Positions 1 through 11,564 of a stretch of 64,000 bases of DNA are shown here, one piece after another. Source of the stretch: Pyrocephalus nanus (Eukaryota; Chordata; Aves; Passeriformes; Tyrannidae); contig CM076279.1 of NCBI GenBank assembly GCA_038380795.1, positions 8,695,001 to 8,759,000 of the forward strand, in the 5' to 3' direction. Every line of letters starts with the position of its first letter. The first letter of the stretch is position 1. The notes under the pieces were generated by a model. It was not told the DNA's origin, did no database searches, and was given only the letters and a program-made list of their open reading frames with translations. The position numbers and the translations under genes are program-made.

Positions 1-1379
1 ACTTCCTCTGCTGTCACAGCTGTTCTGGGCCTTGCATTCTGTTTAAATATTTTTCAGTCTAACAGTCAAACAGTTCAGAAGAACACACTGTGTATGCTGT
101 GCAGCCCTGGACTATCTCATTTCTGCTGCACCATGAGACCTATCACCTCTTCACTTGAATTGAAATAAATACATAAAAGGAAACCTTTAAGATCAAGGCA
201 CAATGCTACAGAATTAGTTAAAAAATCAAATAAAAAGACAGGTTAGTTTATCTTCTGAGCTACACAAAATATTACCAGGAGAGCCATCACTGATTCAAAC
301 CAGCTTATTCAAGTTTAAAAACCACCCTTCTTTCTTCCCCAAGCCCATGCATTTCCTAATGATGACACTTTATAAAAGCTGCAAATTGCTCCAGCTTCAG
401 TAGTCGTTTACAAAAAATGAATCTCAATGTTTACTGTATTAAACTAAATATTATAAGTCAGAAGTGCTATGAACACAGAATGGGTACATGGAGAGCAGTT
501 CCTCTTGGACTGCAGTGTTTTAACGGATGTTCTTTTCAGAGGGTGGCAACTTTTAAAATCTCCAAGGAAGTTTTTCAGTGATGAAAACTGACACAAAGGT
601 TTGCTTTCCAAGCATATTTTATCTGTTTCATTCCTTCCCTTTATGAAAAAAGGTCTGGGTCAAGGTTCTTTTTGTTTGAATTGGACTATGCATAGTTTTG
701 ACAACATCTTAGTGTTTCACTCAGTTTTTCACCTGTTGTCACAATAGCCTTGTCATTCTATATTGTTCCAGACGTAATTTCTTTTCTTACTAAGAAAGAA
801 TTACTAAGAATAATAAGGTAATTGGTATTGTCCAATTCAACATCATCCCTCATTAGCCAGCTGCAGACACAAGGAATCCTCAGCATTGCAGCTGCTTCAC
901 AAATCCAACCACGATTTTAAACGTCAATATTTAAAACAGCCAAAGAATTTAAAATCCAAAATCCATTTCATATTAAAAACCGTAACCTTGTCAGGAATGT
1001 CCTTCATGTTCTAAATATTTCCATTTGGTAGAAACAAACCATTCCCTGGGCAAAACAGGAAAGTGAGGCTTTGTAATGCAAGAGAAAATGAAGAACCCTT
1101 ATCTGTACCTTCGAAGCTCTTCCTGAGTGTGCAGTTTCAAAACCAGTCTCAGCCAACCCAGTCAATGCTGCCCAGCTCCTGGATGAGCCCTTGGAGTGTA
1201 AATGGACCCCACAGCTTCCAAGTAACTGTGGAAGCACAGAAATGCATCCTAGAGCTACTGTGTGAGCCTGTGCTCTAATTCATTTTCAACAGCTGGAGCG
1301 AAGCATGAGCTTTTTACAGCATATTACCATTGTTGCTGCCTTTCATAAACAACAGAAATTGTCCTACGAGACACTGGCC

Positions 1380-1538
1380 TGTGTCCCACACAGCTCCAAG
1401 GATGTCCAGCCCTTGTGTGGTGGCTGATCCTGGCTGATGTCCAGGTGTCCACAAGATACTCTCTCACCCCCCTCCTCAGCAGGATGGGGGAGAAAACAAA
1501 ATGAAAAGCTCCTGGGTCGAGATAAAGGCAGCTTAATG

Positions 1539-1569
<31 letters not shown>

Positions 1570-1960
1570 AAGAAAAAGCAAGGGCTGAACATGGAAGCAA
1601 ATTTTAAAAAAAAGAAAAAATTATTTATTCCTCATTTCCCTGGGAAGTAGGGCCTCACTACACAGAGTGGCTGCCCTGGAAGACAAATGCCTTAATTAAT
1701 GCCTCCCCTTTCCTCTCTCTGAGCTCTTATTGCTGAACATGACATCATACTGTAGGAATATCCCTTGGGATAGCTGGGGTCAGCTGTCCTGGCCATGTCC
1801 CCTCCCAACCTCCTCCCCATTCCCAGCCCTCTGGGATGTGAGATCCCTGCTCAGCCCTGACCAAACCACTGGTGGTCACCAACACCAGCCCAGCACAGCT
1901 TTGCTATGGGGAAGGTGAACTCCAGCCCAGCCAGACCCAACACTCCTTGATTTGTACTTT
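1380..1960 (-). mobile_element. Degraded avian endogenous-retrovirus LTR (solo LTR-like)
   Basis: Recognised by resemblance to a common bird LTR family. Read on the minus strand, a U3-like part has a run ending in a tandem gacagctga / gatattcc / tgatgtcatg block (about 1735-1800), followed by a TATA-less 'agcaataagagc' where the family has its TATA box. It ends with an R/U5-like 'taagctgcctttatctcgac' (about 1517-1536) and a ctccc-rich stretch with a catcctgc block (about 1480-1495). No internal retroviral genes flank it, so it looks like a solo LTR. A poly(A) tract of 29 bp (1539-1567) interrupts it. Family resemblance is from memory; exact ends and subfamily are uncertain. Confidence 0.55.
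1539..1567. repeat. Poly(A) tract, 29 bp
   Basis: Uninterrupted run of A on the plus strand, followed by an A-rich tail (agaaagaaaaag). It lies within the LTR-like block and creates the apparent poly-Phe frames on the minus strand. Confidence 0.95.
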
Positions 1961-4908
1961 GCTTAAAAAGCTTTTAACCAAAGTAAATCCCTTTAGGCTG
2001 CTCTGGTTCTGAGTATTTGCAAATATCTGGAGCTATTTTGTTAGCAGCTGATATCAGTGAAGAGAACCAGGACTACATATTTAGCCCCCAGTTAAGAGCA
2101 GTAAATAACTTCCCCTAAAAAGAAATAAGGTGGTGCTAAAATCCCAGTTAAGTAACTCACACTCTGATGACAGATCACAAGTTTCAATCCTGTAAGGAGA
2201 AAATTCTATACTTTAAAGAAAGGCTCTTGGAACTCCTGGATGATTTATGTCACCCTTGGGCATTTCTCTCAAAATTAAGAGAAACTGTTAACAAAATCTC
2301 CTGATCAAAGAGCATCACTGGGTAACAGAACATAGATTTTTCTTTTTTGTGTTTGAAAAGGTAAAACATCAGTGTCCTCTGGGAAAAGAAAAATAATCAG
2401 AAATAAAGGAAAGATTCAAAGATAAAGGAAGATTAAAATTCAGTTCTGCCAGACACTGCTCAGGTGCAGAATCTCTCTCAAGATGACAACTGTAGTCTCT
2501 GACCTTTATGCAGCAAAACCAAGCTAAATTCAAATTTCAGCAAGGAATAGGGAACAGAAGCAAAATGAGGAGAGAGAAGGATGGAAATGGAACAGGGGAA
2601 GGTGATGGAAATTAAAGCACCCTGTGAAATTAAAGCCCTTGAGCAGGACCCAAAAGCTGCAGATAAGACTGCAAGAACTTGCAGAAAAATCTCCAAGGCT
2701 GGGAACAGCGAGCAAAGGAATTGCTTAGCTTTGCCTCCTTTATGCTTTATTCAGGGAAAAAAATTGGATTTTGCATGGGTAAAGGAACTAGACTATGACA
2801 AGAACTGTCTGCTGCTTTTATCAGTTTATCCCATCACAGCAGCAACTCAGAAGACCCCAAATTTTGCCCATCCACTCAGCTCAAAGGAGGTGTTTCACCA
2901 TGTTCCAACACGTCTTGTAACTCCACACTTGAGTCTAATTCACATGAAGTCATCTTAAAGAAAAACAAAAGTAACATGATACACCAATTTATTTTATAAA
3001 TGTCTGCACTTACAGACCAAAAGGTGGATTTGTTTTAATTTATTCTACACTGATGAGACTGACTGAGATTTCTTTCTGACTGAGATTGATGAGATTTCTA
3101 AATCCATCCTAAATCACTCTACATCAAGTAGATATCTGTCAGTTAATTTTTAATACATTGTCTCACTCTCTGCTGAGCTACACAGGTGATTAGAATACAT
3201 AACAAAAATCTCTTGTACAGATTTCAGACAATACATGGAACACAGAGAGAATAATTCTGATCGTTAATCAAAAATTACTTCTTGCCATCAACATTTTTTT
3301 TTTTCTCTGAAAGTTTGTGTGTCACAGAGCGCAGAAACTACAGATGAGTAAGGAAGAGAGTCAAACAGCTTCTATCTGTCTTTCCACAAACATTGCCTCC
3401 CAATGGAATCTGCTCCAAGGTTAAGGCCTATCCAGGAATCCCACACACCCCCATCGAAGGAACTGAGATACTGGTCAGATACAAGGGTGGCAGTAGCAGC
3501 TTAGGAAGGGATCCCAGGGGATGCACTTGCACAGAGTATATATTTGGCATATACCAAAATAAATCCAAGCAAACATAAAGCTTGTTCACAGTTCCGCCTC
3601 ATTTTGGATTTGAATATAGACCACATGTTTGGGGATTAGGCTGGTGAACCCAATCTGCCTCCCCCAGGAAACAGCAGCGCAACAACTGGGCTACAGAGCT
3701 GTCAATTATTTCACACAGACCAGCTGTGCTCCAAGTTGTGCTCCAAACACCGCTCTTCCTACTGGAAGAACATCTGTAAGGAGAGCCTTGAACACAGAAC
3801 ACACCCGTGTGTACCTGAGCCAGTGGCCTTTCCATGGGAGGAAAAACTACACACATTAATACTGCAAAGAGGACACCCACAACAATATCCCTTCAAATAC
3901 CCCTTTTTTGTTTAATCCTTTGTTCACTGGGAGTGTCTTTTTTGTCAGTTTGTATGGGAAAGAAACTAAAATACGGGAATTGCACTTGTGCTTTCTACAC
4001 TGACTTTATTGCTGCCCAAATGATGTTTCAGCAGAGAGCAAACAGACCTCTACGAAGAAAATAGCCTGCCAAATTCTAGAATTACAGGTTAAAAACCAGA
4101 CACGAGCCAAATGAGCAGCACAGGATCCATAAATCTCAGGCAACACTAAATTGAACTGAAGTTTATTTTTCCTTTTGATCTCACTCAGCAGATTAACCAG
4201 GCTTTCCCAACCATCAGGACCTAATACTTTGAAAAAAGACACACAGAAAAAGCTGACAGTTTTTATAATTCATTTCCAATACTTATGCCTTTTTTCAACC
4301 CTTTTCAAGAGCTGATACTTGCACGACTTCAGAGGTACACAGAAAAGATGGATAGTAAATCCTGGTGGGGAAAAAAGCCCCCACCACTTCTTGTCTTGCA
4401 CTTCTAAGAAAGTAAACGTTCATGTTATGAGTTAATGACTTATGTTAGTCATGTTTTATCAGATATGTTTTGTAAAAAGCTTCCAGGCAATAACAGGTGG
4501 AGTAAGAGCCACAATCCTTGTTTACAAGAATAATTCTTGCCTTTAAAAGACAAACTTATTAAATGAGCTATAGAAAGAGGACAGTGCAGTCTCAGCTGGG
4601 AATCAGAACAGAGGAAAAACCACCTGTATAACTCAGACAGTCCCAATAGCCTTAAAGAAAACATGACCTACAAAGCTACTAAAAATGTCTCCTTTACACC
4701 ATTTCTGGATGCACATTCACTTCCATTATTTGAAGAGCTTCCCTGTAAAACTTGTTTTGTGTGACAGTATCACAGGGCACAGTTCCTTCAATCTTCCTTC
4801 AGTCTCTTTAAAAATTGCACAAGAAAAGTCTCCTGCAGTGGAGAATTTGATTTTTGTCCTTCAACTCACCTGACTGACTGAAACAAATCCACACAAGGTC
4901 ACACCATC

Positions 4909-4955
4909 TTGTGCATAACATAACCTTATTGTGCATTGATAACCTTACTGCATAA
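4909..4955. repeat. Degenerate tandem repeat of about 20 bp
   Basis: Successive blocks resembling ttgtgcataacataacctta, ttgtgcattgataacctta and ctgcataac follow one another. This looks like a small slippage-derived tandem. Confidence 0.6.
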
Positions 4956-6428
4956 CAAACATGGCACAGCAAAACAGACACATTTCAGAAATGTCCCTCT
5001 GACCATAAAGACATCTGTGATTCTGGGTAAGAATACACCTGCAGCAACAAATCCATGAAATTCTGTCCCAAGCTGACGCTGCAAAAATTGCAAGTCTAAA
5101 GATGCAGTGCCCATGAGTAAATATTTTCACTTACAAGCAGTACTGCTGCCTCTCACACAGGTGCTTAATTTTTTTATTAAAATAAATGCTTCAGGAACAC
5201 AGTGATGACAGAAAAAGGCAGCAATAAAAGCCCATACCTCATGTTCCAAAAATTACATTTTTTGTTTGCAGCGTTTGTATTTATCTCCATATAGCTCCAA
5301 TTCTAAGTCAGAAGTTTGTGATATATGAATAGAACCTAAAAAGAGAATTAGGATAATTTAACAGAGCATCACTTTGAGAAATGAGGTGGATGTGTTACTT
5401 CTCTCAGGAACCACTGCCATGAATGGTTCCAGTGCAATTCCAGCAGGTCAGAAGTCTCAGGAATCACCAGAGAGATCCCACTGTGGGCTGTGGGCTTTGG
5501 CAGCTCCCCCGTGTCACACTGTGACAAGCATGATCTGAAAACTCAGAACATAATTCAGTATTGAGACAGGAAAAGAGATTAGAAATGAAAATCTTGTTCA
5601 AAGTTGATACTTATGCCAGACCCACCAAGTTGCTTAGAGAAAGCTTTATACAGAGAGCTAAAGCTGCTTTGTTAGGCAGCTTTAGAAATATTTTGAGCTG
5701 TGGGAATTTCTCCCCAGTTCGCCCTCCTTCCCTCCCTTTTTTTAAGTAAGAACTTGTATGAGCCAGTATTCAGCTCCAAACTTCAGAAAGCATACAGGGC
5801 ACTGGGTCATCTGCATCACAATGCCCAATTCAGCCTGCATTTAGATCATAAATTATGTTTCACTACAAAAAACCCCCGATTTCCTGTCAAAATAAAAATG
5901 CTCAATTTTGACGGTTAATTTATATGCCTGACCAAAAAATAGACTCCAGTAAAAAACCCTAATTAACTTAATTTTATTTAATGCATCCCCATATGGAGGC
6001 AGAGAGGACAATTACAGATTCATAATTTTATTATCTGGATCAGAAGATTATTTTTGAATAGGCCAAGAATGGCCCTACACAGCTAAAAACATAAATGGCA
6101 AAGATACTGGACTGTTAATCACATCTGTGTTGGTCACAACCATATTTCAGTATAATAGTTATTAGCAGTTATAAGCTGCAAGTGATCTCAATTTTTCTCT
6201 TAGAAAGCTTTTGTTTGGAAAAGAAATATTTTGTATTGCTCCCTTCCAAAGTAACAGAAGATTTCTGGGCCCCTGCACTGGTCCCTTCAAAGCAGAGAAA
6301 AGCAATGTGTGAATAAAACAAAACGTCCATAATTCTCTGCATCACACTAGAAAAACATCCTCATCCCTTTGGGAAGTTCTACACCAGTTCAGGTACTTGC
6401 CATCCTTATTCAAAATAACACGCCATCA

Positions 6429-6443
6429 ACGTGTTTAACACGT
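6429..6443. repeat. Short perfect palindrome with a CACGTG core
   Basis: Arms acgtgtt and aacacgt are separated by one T. The right arm, together with the next bases, forms an E-box (CACGTG). It could be a bHLH site, but a chance occurrence in 64 kb is quite possible. Confidence 0.4.
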
Positions 6444-7381
6444 GTCCACATCAACATTTCTCCTCCCCTACAATTGTAAGGCAACTACTAAATCTGGGTG
6501 CAAATCCACAGTGAACACAAACACAGTTTTAGGACAGAAAAATCAACATTTGCTCTTAACATCATTCCTAACCAAAAAAAAGAAATGATAAGTAAGCATC
6601 GCTTTCAAATTCAAGCTATTCCAGATCAGTGCATCTTGAATTAATACCTGTATTAACATAGAGCACATCATAAACCAGACTTTGAGTAACTGTTGGAACA
6701 AAGATAAATATTACTTTATCTTTTTACTTTTTACCTTTTTTTTCCCCTCCAGTAATATTTCCTGATTTCTGCAGGTTTTCACTTAGGTTTTAGATGCAAA
6801 CAATAGAGCTTCAGAATACCAGCACTTCCAAATAGCTTGAAAATATAAGCACCACTGATAGATTTCATTCAATGAAAATGACATTAACTGTCAACAAACC
6901 AAGTCCTATGAATGAATTAGGATTCCTTTTCTTTATTAAACTCTCCTAATCACACAATTACTGCTTGTTAGGACAAGTTCCCTACGCAGTCCTTCTGTCA
7001 ACAACAAATAATCAGCTTCACCCACCTGAATATTTGGATAAACTATTAGAACTAATAATGGGGAGCCTGCATAAGTCCACTCTTTGTCTTCATTCAAAGC
7101 ATGCTCAAGCAAATGACACCAAGCAGACTCTGAGACTGAACAGGGCGCTCATGTGCTCAGTTATCTCAGACAGATGTTCTGGGTTCATCTGAGCAGCCAC
7201 ACAAGCCATTACCAGCTGAAAACGTGATCCATTCTCACCTGACAACCCTTTAAGCTTGTTGCAGAGATGTCAGCATTCTCCCATCCCGTTTATCAGTAGG
7301 CAAAGACACGACCCTGGGCACGAGCCTGTATCAGTCTCGGAGACACCCGAAATCTCCCCGCACTAACAACGTGTCAAAGTC

Positions 7382-7542
7382 AGAGAAGCTGTGGCTGCCC
7401 CATCCCTGGAAGTGTCCAAGGCCAGGCTGGATGGATCTCTGAGCAATCTGGTCAAGTGGAAGGCCTCCCTGCCCATGGCAAGAGTTGGAATCAGATGATC
7501 TTTAAGGTCCTTCCAACCCAAATCATTCCACGGTTCTATGAA
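7382..7542 (+). mobile_element. CR1 LINE 3' end fragment
   Basis: Sense-strand match to the 3' end of avian CR1: an 'agaagctgtggctgcccc' start, then the gccaggctggatgg, tgcccatggcaag, gatctttaaggtcc and ttccaacccaa blocks, ending in the ttctatg-type terminal octamer. This is the usual 5'-truncated CR1 copy. The 155-codon plus-strand open frame starting at 7456 begins inside it and is not a gene. Confidence 0.9.
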
Positions 7543-8868
7543 AGCCGTTCTCTTCCCCTGACCATCTACAGCACTTCCCCACATTTTCTAATAGGTAAGT
7601 TCTCTGATCTGGAGTTCACACACACTGAATCCTCAAGTTCCTCACCTGGAGCCACAGGTCTTGCCTTAATTCACCTTCATTTTCACTGTAATTCCCAAAA
7701 GAGGGAACCCTGGAAAATGAAGAGGTGTGCTGTTCAGTCTCTCTGCCACAGTTTACTGATGGAAAATCAGATTTGGTCCCATTGTCCTCCCCAACACAAA
7801 ACTGAAGCAGTCAGCTCAAATTACAAATGGCATGCAGAGAAATGCATTTTTCAAGAAGCTATTAGTGCTTTTTATACAGGATTATGGAATGAGGCATCAC
7901 AAGCTGTGATGATATTAAAATAACCCTATGAATCCAGTAGGGGAAGAGCTTTGCTGGAAATCTTACATAAGGAAAAATTCCCTAGATTAAAGGATTTAAA
8001 TAATGAGCTGTCAAACAAGGCTTCTAAGGGTCTTTACAAGATGAATTACTATTTTCAAATCCACACAGAACTTTGCTGTACTGCCCAGTGAAAGCCAATA
8101 TGGCCATTTGTTCTATCACTCAATGTTAACAGCCCGGTCAGGCCACGTCACACCAACAACTGCAACGCTTAACAGCCCACAAAGCAGGGGGGATCCTCCT
8201 TCCTATGGGAATGAGGCATAAGGACATCAGAATGTGCAACTGCCAGGTCCTTAAGGCCTGGCTTTGCATTCTGCACAGCTCCAATCCCAGAAACGACTGC
8301 TGGAACACGTAAAACTGAGGAGAAAATAAATTTCCTGGAATGACCCGAAGTTTCTGCGGCAGAATAAACACATCCAGTAATTCTGATCTGCTGCTGCCTG
8401 CACAACATAATCAGAAGAAGAATTTAATTAGGGAGCTGTTGGAAAGGCAGCAAACAAGAACCACGCATCCTCATGAGCACTTTTGTCTTCTGCTCTGAAC
8501 ACACAGCTCTTACACAAGAGGAAAATGAATGATTTTGCCAAAAATATGACAAGAGCTATTTACCAATAATCGGTGCTTGAGATTATCCTCAGTGTCAATG
8601 TCTAAACCTCCTGTAACAGAAGTTGCTAATTGAAATTCTCCTCTCCTGTCAGGACTTTAATACCCTCATGTCAACACTTACACTGCATAACTTCCTGCCT
8701 TTTTTTTTTCTAACTTTCATCCTATTCTATACAAATGAGATAATTGTAAATGTTTATTTTCCCAGCACTACTTATAAACCCACTGTTATTCTACACCTTT
8801 TCTTGTGTAACTGCATATAATCTATATACCTGCTTATGTAACATGTATACATAATGCTGTTTAAATGC

Positions 8869-8890
8869 ATATATATTTATATATATGTAC
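8869..8890. repeat. TA-rich simple repeat
   Basis: Alternating at/ta run (atatatatttatatatatg) within AT-rich DNA. Confidence 0.8.
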
Positions 8891-9037
8891 AGCCAAACAT
8901 CTGAAAAACACCCAGTGCTTGCAGGTGCAGAATTGCATCTGCTGCAGCCAGTTCTTTGGATATTTTATCTTGACACTGGGCTCAGTGTTATCCTGGATAC
9001 AAGTAGAAACTTAATTTGCTTTTGATTTTTGAAGAGG

Positions 9038-9096
9038 TCTAACAAAGTTAGGAAAGCTCTAAGAAATTTAGCTGAGCATCTCTAACCTTTGTTAGA
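9038..9096. repeat. Inverted repeat, arms of 13-14 bp with a loop of about 32 bp
   Basis: The left arm tctaacaaagtta (from 9038) pairs with the right arm taacctttgttaga (9083-9096), with one bulged base. Each arm contains an AACAAAG / CTTTGTT core, the consensus for SOX/TCF HMG-box proteins, in opposite orientation. It may be a regulatory or structural element; this is inferred from the motif only. Confidence 0.5.
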
Positions 9097-11328
9097 GCCT
9101 CTGAGAGCGACATTTAATTGAGTGATACATTTCCATCCAGTTCAGTAACTCAGAGGTTAAAGGGGAGAGACTGGAGGGAGGAGAGAGGCTTCAGCAACTT
9201 CTTGCCAGTATTGAATTGTAAATAAAGGTTTAAGCCTCTCAAAATTCTACCTTTTGTGCAGATTTCATAAAGTCTTCACAGATATCAATTAGCATTATTC
9301 AAGGCCTACAGGTGTTTCAAATTCCTGAGATGCCCTGGCGATTTTAAAGTGCTTTTAAATGTATGTTTCTATAAGCACCGTTATGCTTTCTAAACAAGCA
9401 AATTAAAATTCCATAGATTAGGAAGGCAGGGATTGCCTCAGTTCATTAGGGTTTGATCCTTAACTTCCATTTGCTGAAAATCCATTTTGTTAGGTAAGAC
9501 TAAGCTTATATTTCATTATATATTTCTTTTTTTCCCCCCCTCAAACACCTCAAATTAGCTCTACAATTTCCTCCAAAAGCTTCTAAAAAGTATGTACTTT
9601 TGATTTAATCCAGAGGTACTGGTCTAGTGGAGAGCACACTGACATACACATGTTCTACAACCTTTAAAAAACTAAAGCTGAGTTGGAATTTATTTTCTTA
9701 AGGGGAAAATCACAGTAATTTCGAGAATTTCCAGCTGTAACTACTGATTCCCTAACAAGGAACAGTTCAATTCTACTATGGCAAATAAGCATGAATTAGG
9801 AATTGGTAGAAAATAAACAGAATAGATTAGAATTAATGTTAAGAGAAGGTATTTGGATGACCTGTGAATAAAGCAATGAAATGCCTACAGGTATTTTGGT
9901 AATATGAAGGTAATTAATTTATCTACACAAACTACTACATAAACTACAAAAACAGCTACATAAACTGATAGTGCTTCCTTCCTCTGCACCAGCAGCAAAC
10001 TTTATTATCAACTAATAAAGATATCTGCTGTTTTATAGACAGGTTCCTCATGTTTGCTTGTTAAAGAACAACAGAATCAGAAACAAAACCCACAGGAAAA
10101 TTTCTGTGTTACAGCAAACAGCAAGCCAGGATCAGCTCAAACTGAAAGAGGAAAAGAAAAGGAAAAACACTTGTCTGGATAATGGCTTTGAGTTTTTCAA
10201 CACACAAATTTCATGGAAGTTTCATTCACAAGAACACTGTGAACTCAGCATCGTTCCCACTGCCAGCTGAACATGTCCCAGATACAAAAGCAAAGGGCTG
10301 ATAACAACACACAGCACTGGGAAAATGCTCTGTTCAATCACTGGCTACCTGATGCCAGTTGGGAAAAAACCTCCCATTCTCTTCTTGCTATAAATGCAGG
10401 TAAACATTTGCCCCATTCTCTGGATTCTGTGTCTGTCTTCTCTTGCTTTATGAAAATGATGTTCATGTCTTGCTGGAAGCCTTTATAGAACTGGGATTAT
10501 GGAAGTGAAGCCAGAAACAAACAGCTGGCACTGCAGGAAAATCTCTCATCTAAGCAGAGGCCCAGCTAAGAATTCTGTAACACAACACGCTTTGTTCACC
10601 TACAAAATACCTAAGATATTTAGAAAAGACACTAAAAACCATTATCAGTTACTGTCTACACAAGACTGGCTATACAAGACCTATTCCCCTGTGTTCTTCT
10701 GAAACATATATACAATTGCCAGTAATTTTTTGCCTGGTACTTTACTGTATAAACAGCCTGTTAGAAAAGTCACCATCACCAGCAAAGCTAAACCCCTCTT
10801 TTGGCTTTGCCAGACTGTCTTTTTAAACAGGAAGCTGAAACACATAGGTTATCTTCTCTTTTTCTTTTTAAATAAGGATGGTATCTTGGTTTAAACTCTT
10901 TCTTAAATATAAATACAACTTTTAAGTCTTCACCGAAAACACTTCAAACATCAAGATTACCCTTTACCCAACTGCTCCCACACACATCAGTAATATAACA
11001 TTAAAACAAAAGCAGACCTTTCCATAAATTATATTCCTAAGTCTGTGAATCAAGATTTGTCTTCATTTTTGCTTAAAAATATTGTGCATAGAAACTACTT
11101 TATATAACCTGCAATGATCAAGTGTAATTTTAAGAACAAACTTGCTTTATTTCTGGGTGTACACGTAGGGCAAGCATAAGATCTGAAAACCATCATGTTA
11201 GAGAGTGAGAGTGACAGCACTGGTGACATTAGAAAAGGGAGACAAAGCACTGAGGCCCAGAAGAGGTGCCAAGACAGTTTGATTGCTCATCAAGACAAAG
11301 GGGAGTGAAACTTGGATTAATAAATAAC

Positions 11329-11352
11329 TCCCATCAAACTGACTTGATGGGA
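11329..11352. repeat. Perfect hairpin, 9-bp stem and 6-nt loop
   Basis: Arms tcccatcaa (11329-11337) and ttgatggga (11344-11352) flank the loop actgac. It lies directly after a taataaataac string, inside the possible retroposed segment. It is neither a recognised regulatory RNA nor a terminator. Confidence 0.6.
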
Positions 11353-11520
11353 AGTGCTGCCCGTGAGTTCATGGGGACTGGTCTATGGACAAAAGGGTTA
11401 TCCCATGTTCCCCCTGCCCACCACCCCTTCCCAGCCTGGCACTGGTTGTGGCTCTCCTGCGGCTCTGGGATGGACTGACTCAGCTTGCTAAGATGGCAAA
11501 AAAAGGGTAGCACCAAATGC

Positions 11521-11523
<3 letters not shown>

Positions 11524-11562
<39 letters not shown>
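11524..11562. repeat. Poly(A) tract, 39 bp
   Basis: The longest homopolymer in the window. On the minus strand it yields the poly-Phe stretches of two overlapping open frames, which are therefore artefacts. Confidence 0.95.

Positions 11563-11564
<2 letters not shown>

Larger units (their letters stand above)
1961..7381. other. Non-coding stretch, no recognised gene
   Basis: AT-rich unique-looking sequence. A 125-codon plus-strand open frame (2581-2958) has no recognisable domain. Small local repeats are visible: a gactgagatt duplication near 3058-3090, a degenerate tandem at 4909-4955 and a short palindrome at 6429-6443. Confidence 0.6.
7543..11204. other. Non-coding stretch, no recognised gene
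   Basis: AT-rich sequence with a TA-rich microsatellite-like tract at about 8869-8890 and an inverted repeat at 9038-9096 (listed separately). Open frames are short and motif-free. Confidence 0.6.
11205..11562 (+). mobile_element. Possible poly(A)-tailed retroposed segment
   Basis: A GC-richer stretch with many CC/GG steps ends in an uninterrupted 39-bp poly(A) (11524-11562). The base immediately after the tail starts gtgagag, and the same 7 bp occurs at 11205-11211, a possible but weak target-site duplication. An AATAAA-like string lies about 200 bp before the tail, too far to be a normal polyadenylation signal. The body is not one I can name; it could be a fragment of an avian interspersed repeat instead. 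Confidence 0.35.

Noticed and set aside
1324..1600. Minus-strand open frames of 85 and 78 codons with poly-Phe
   Set aside because: Created by the 29-bp poly(A) inside an LTR-like repeat.
2581..2958. 125-codon plus-strand open frame
   Set aside because: No recognisable domain and no splice context. A frame of this length is expected by chance in 64 kb.
7456..7923. 155-codon plus-strand open frame, the longest in the window
   Set aside because: Its start lies inside a CR1 3' end fragment and the rest has no motif, repeat or codon pattern suggesting a protein.
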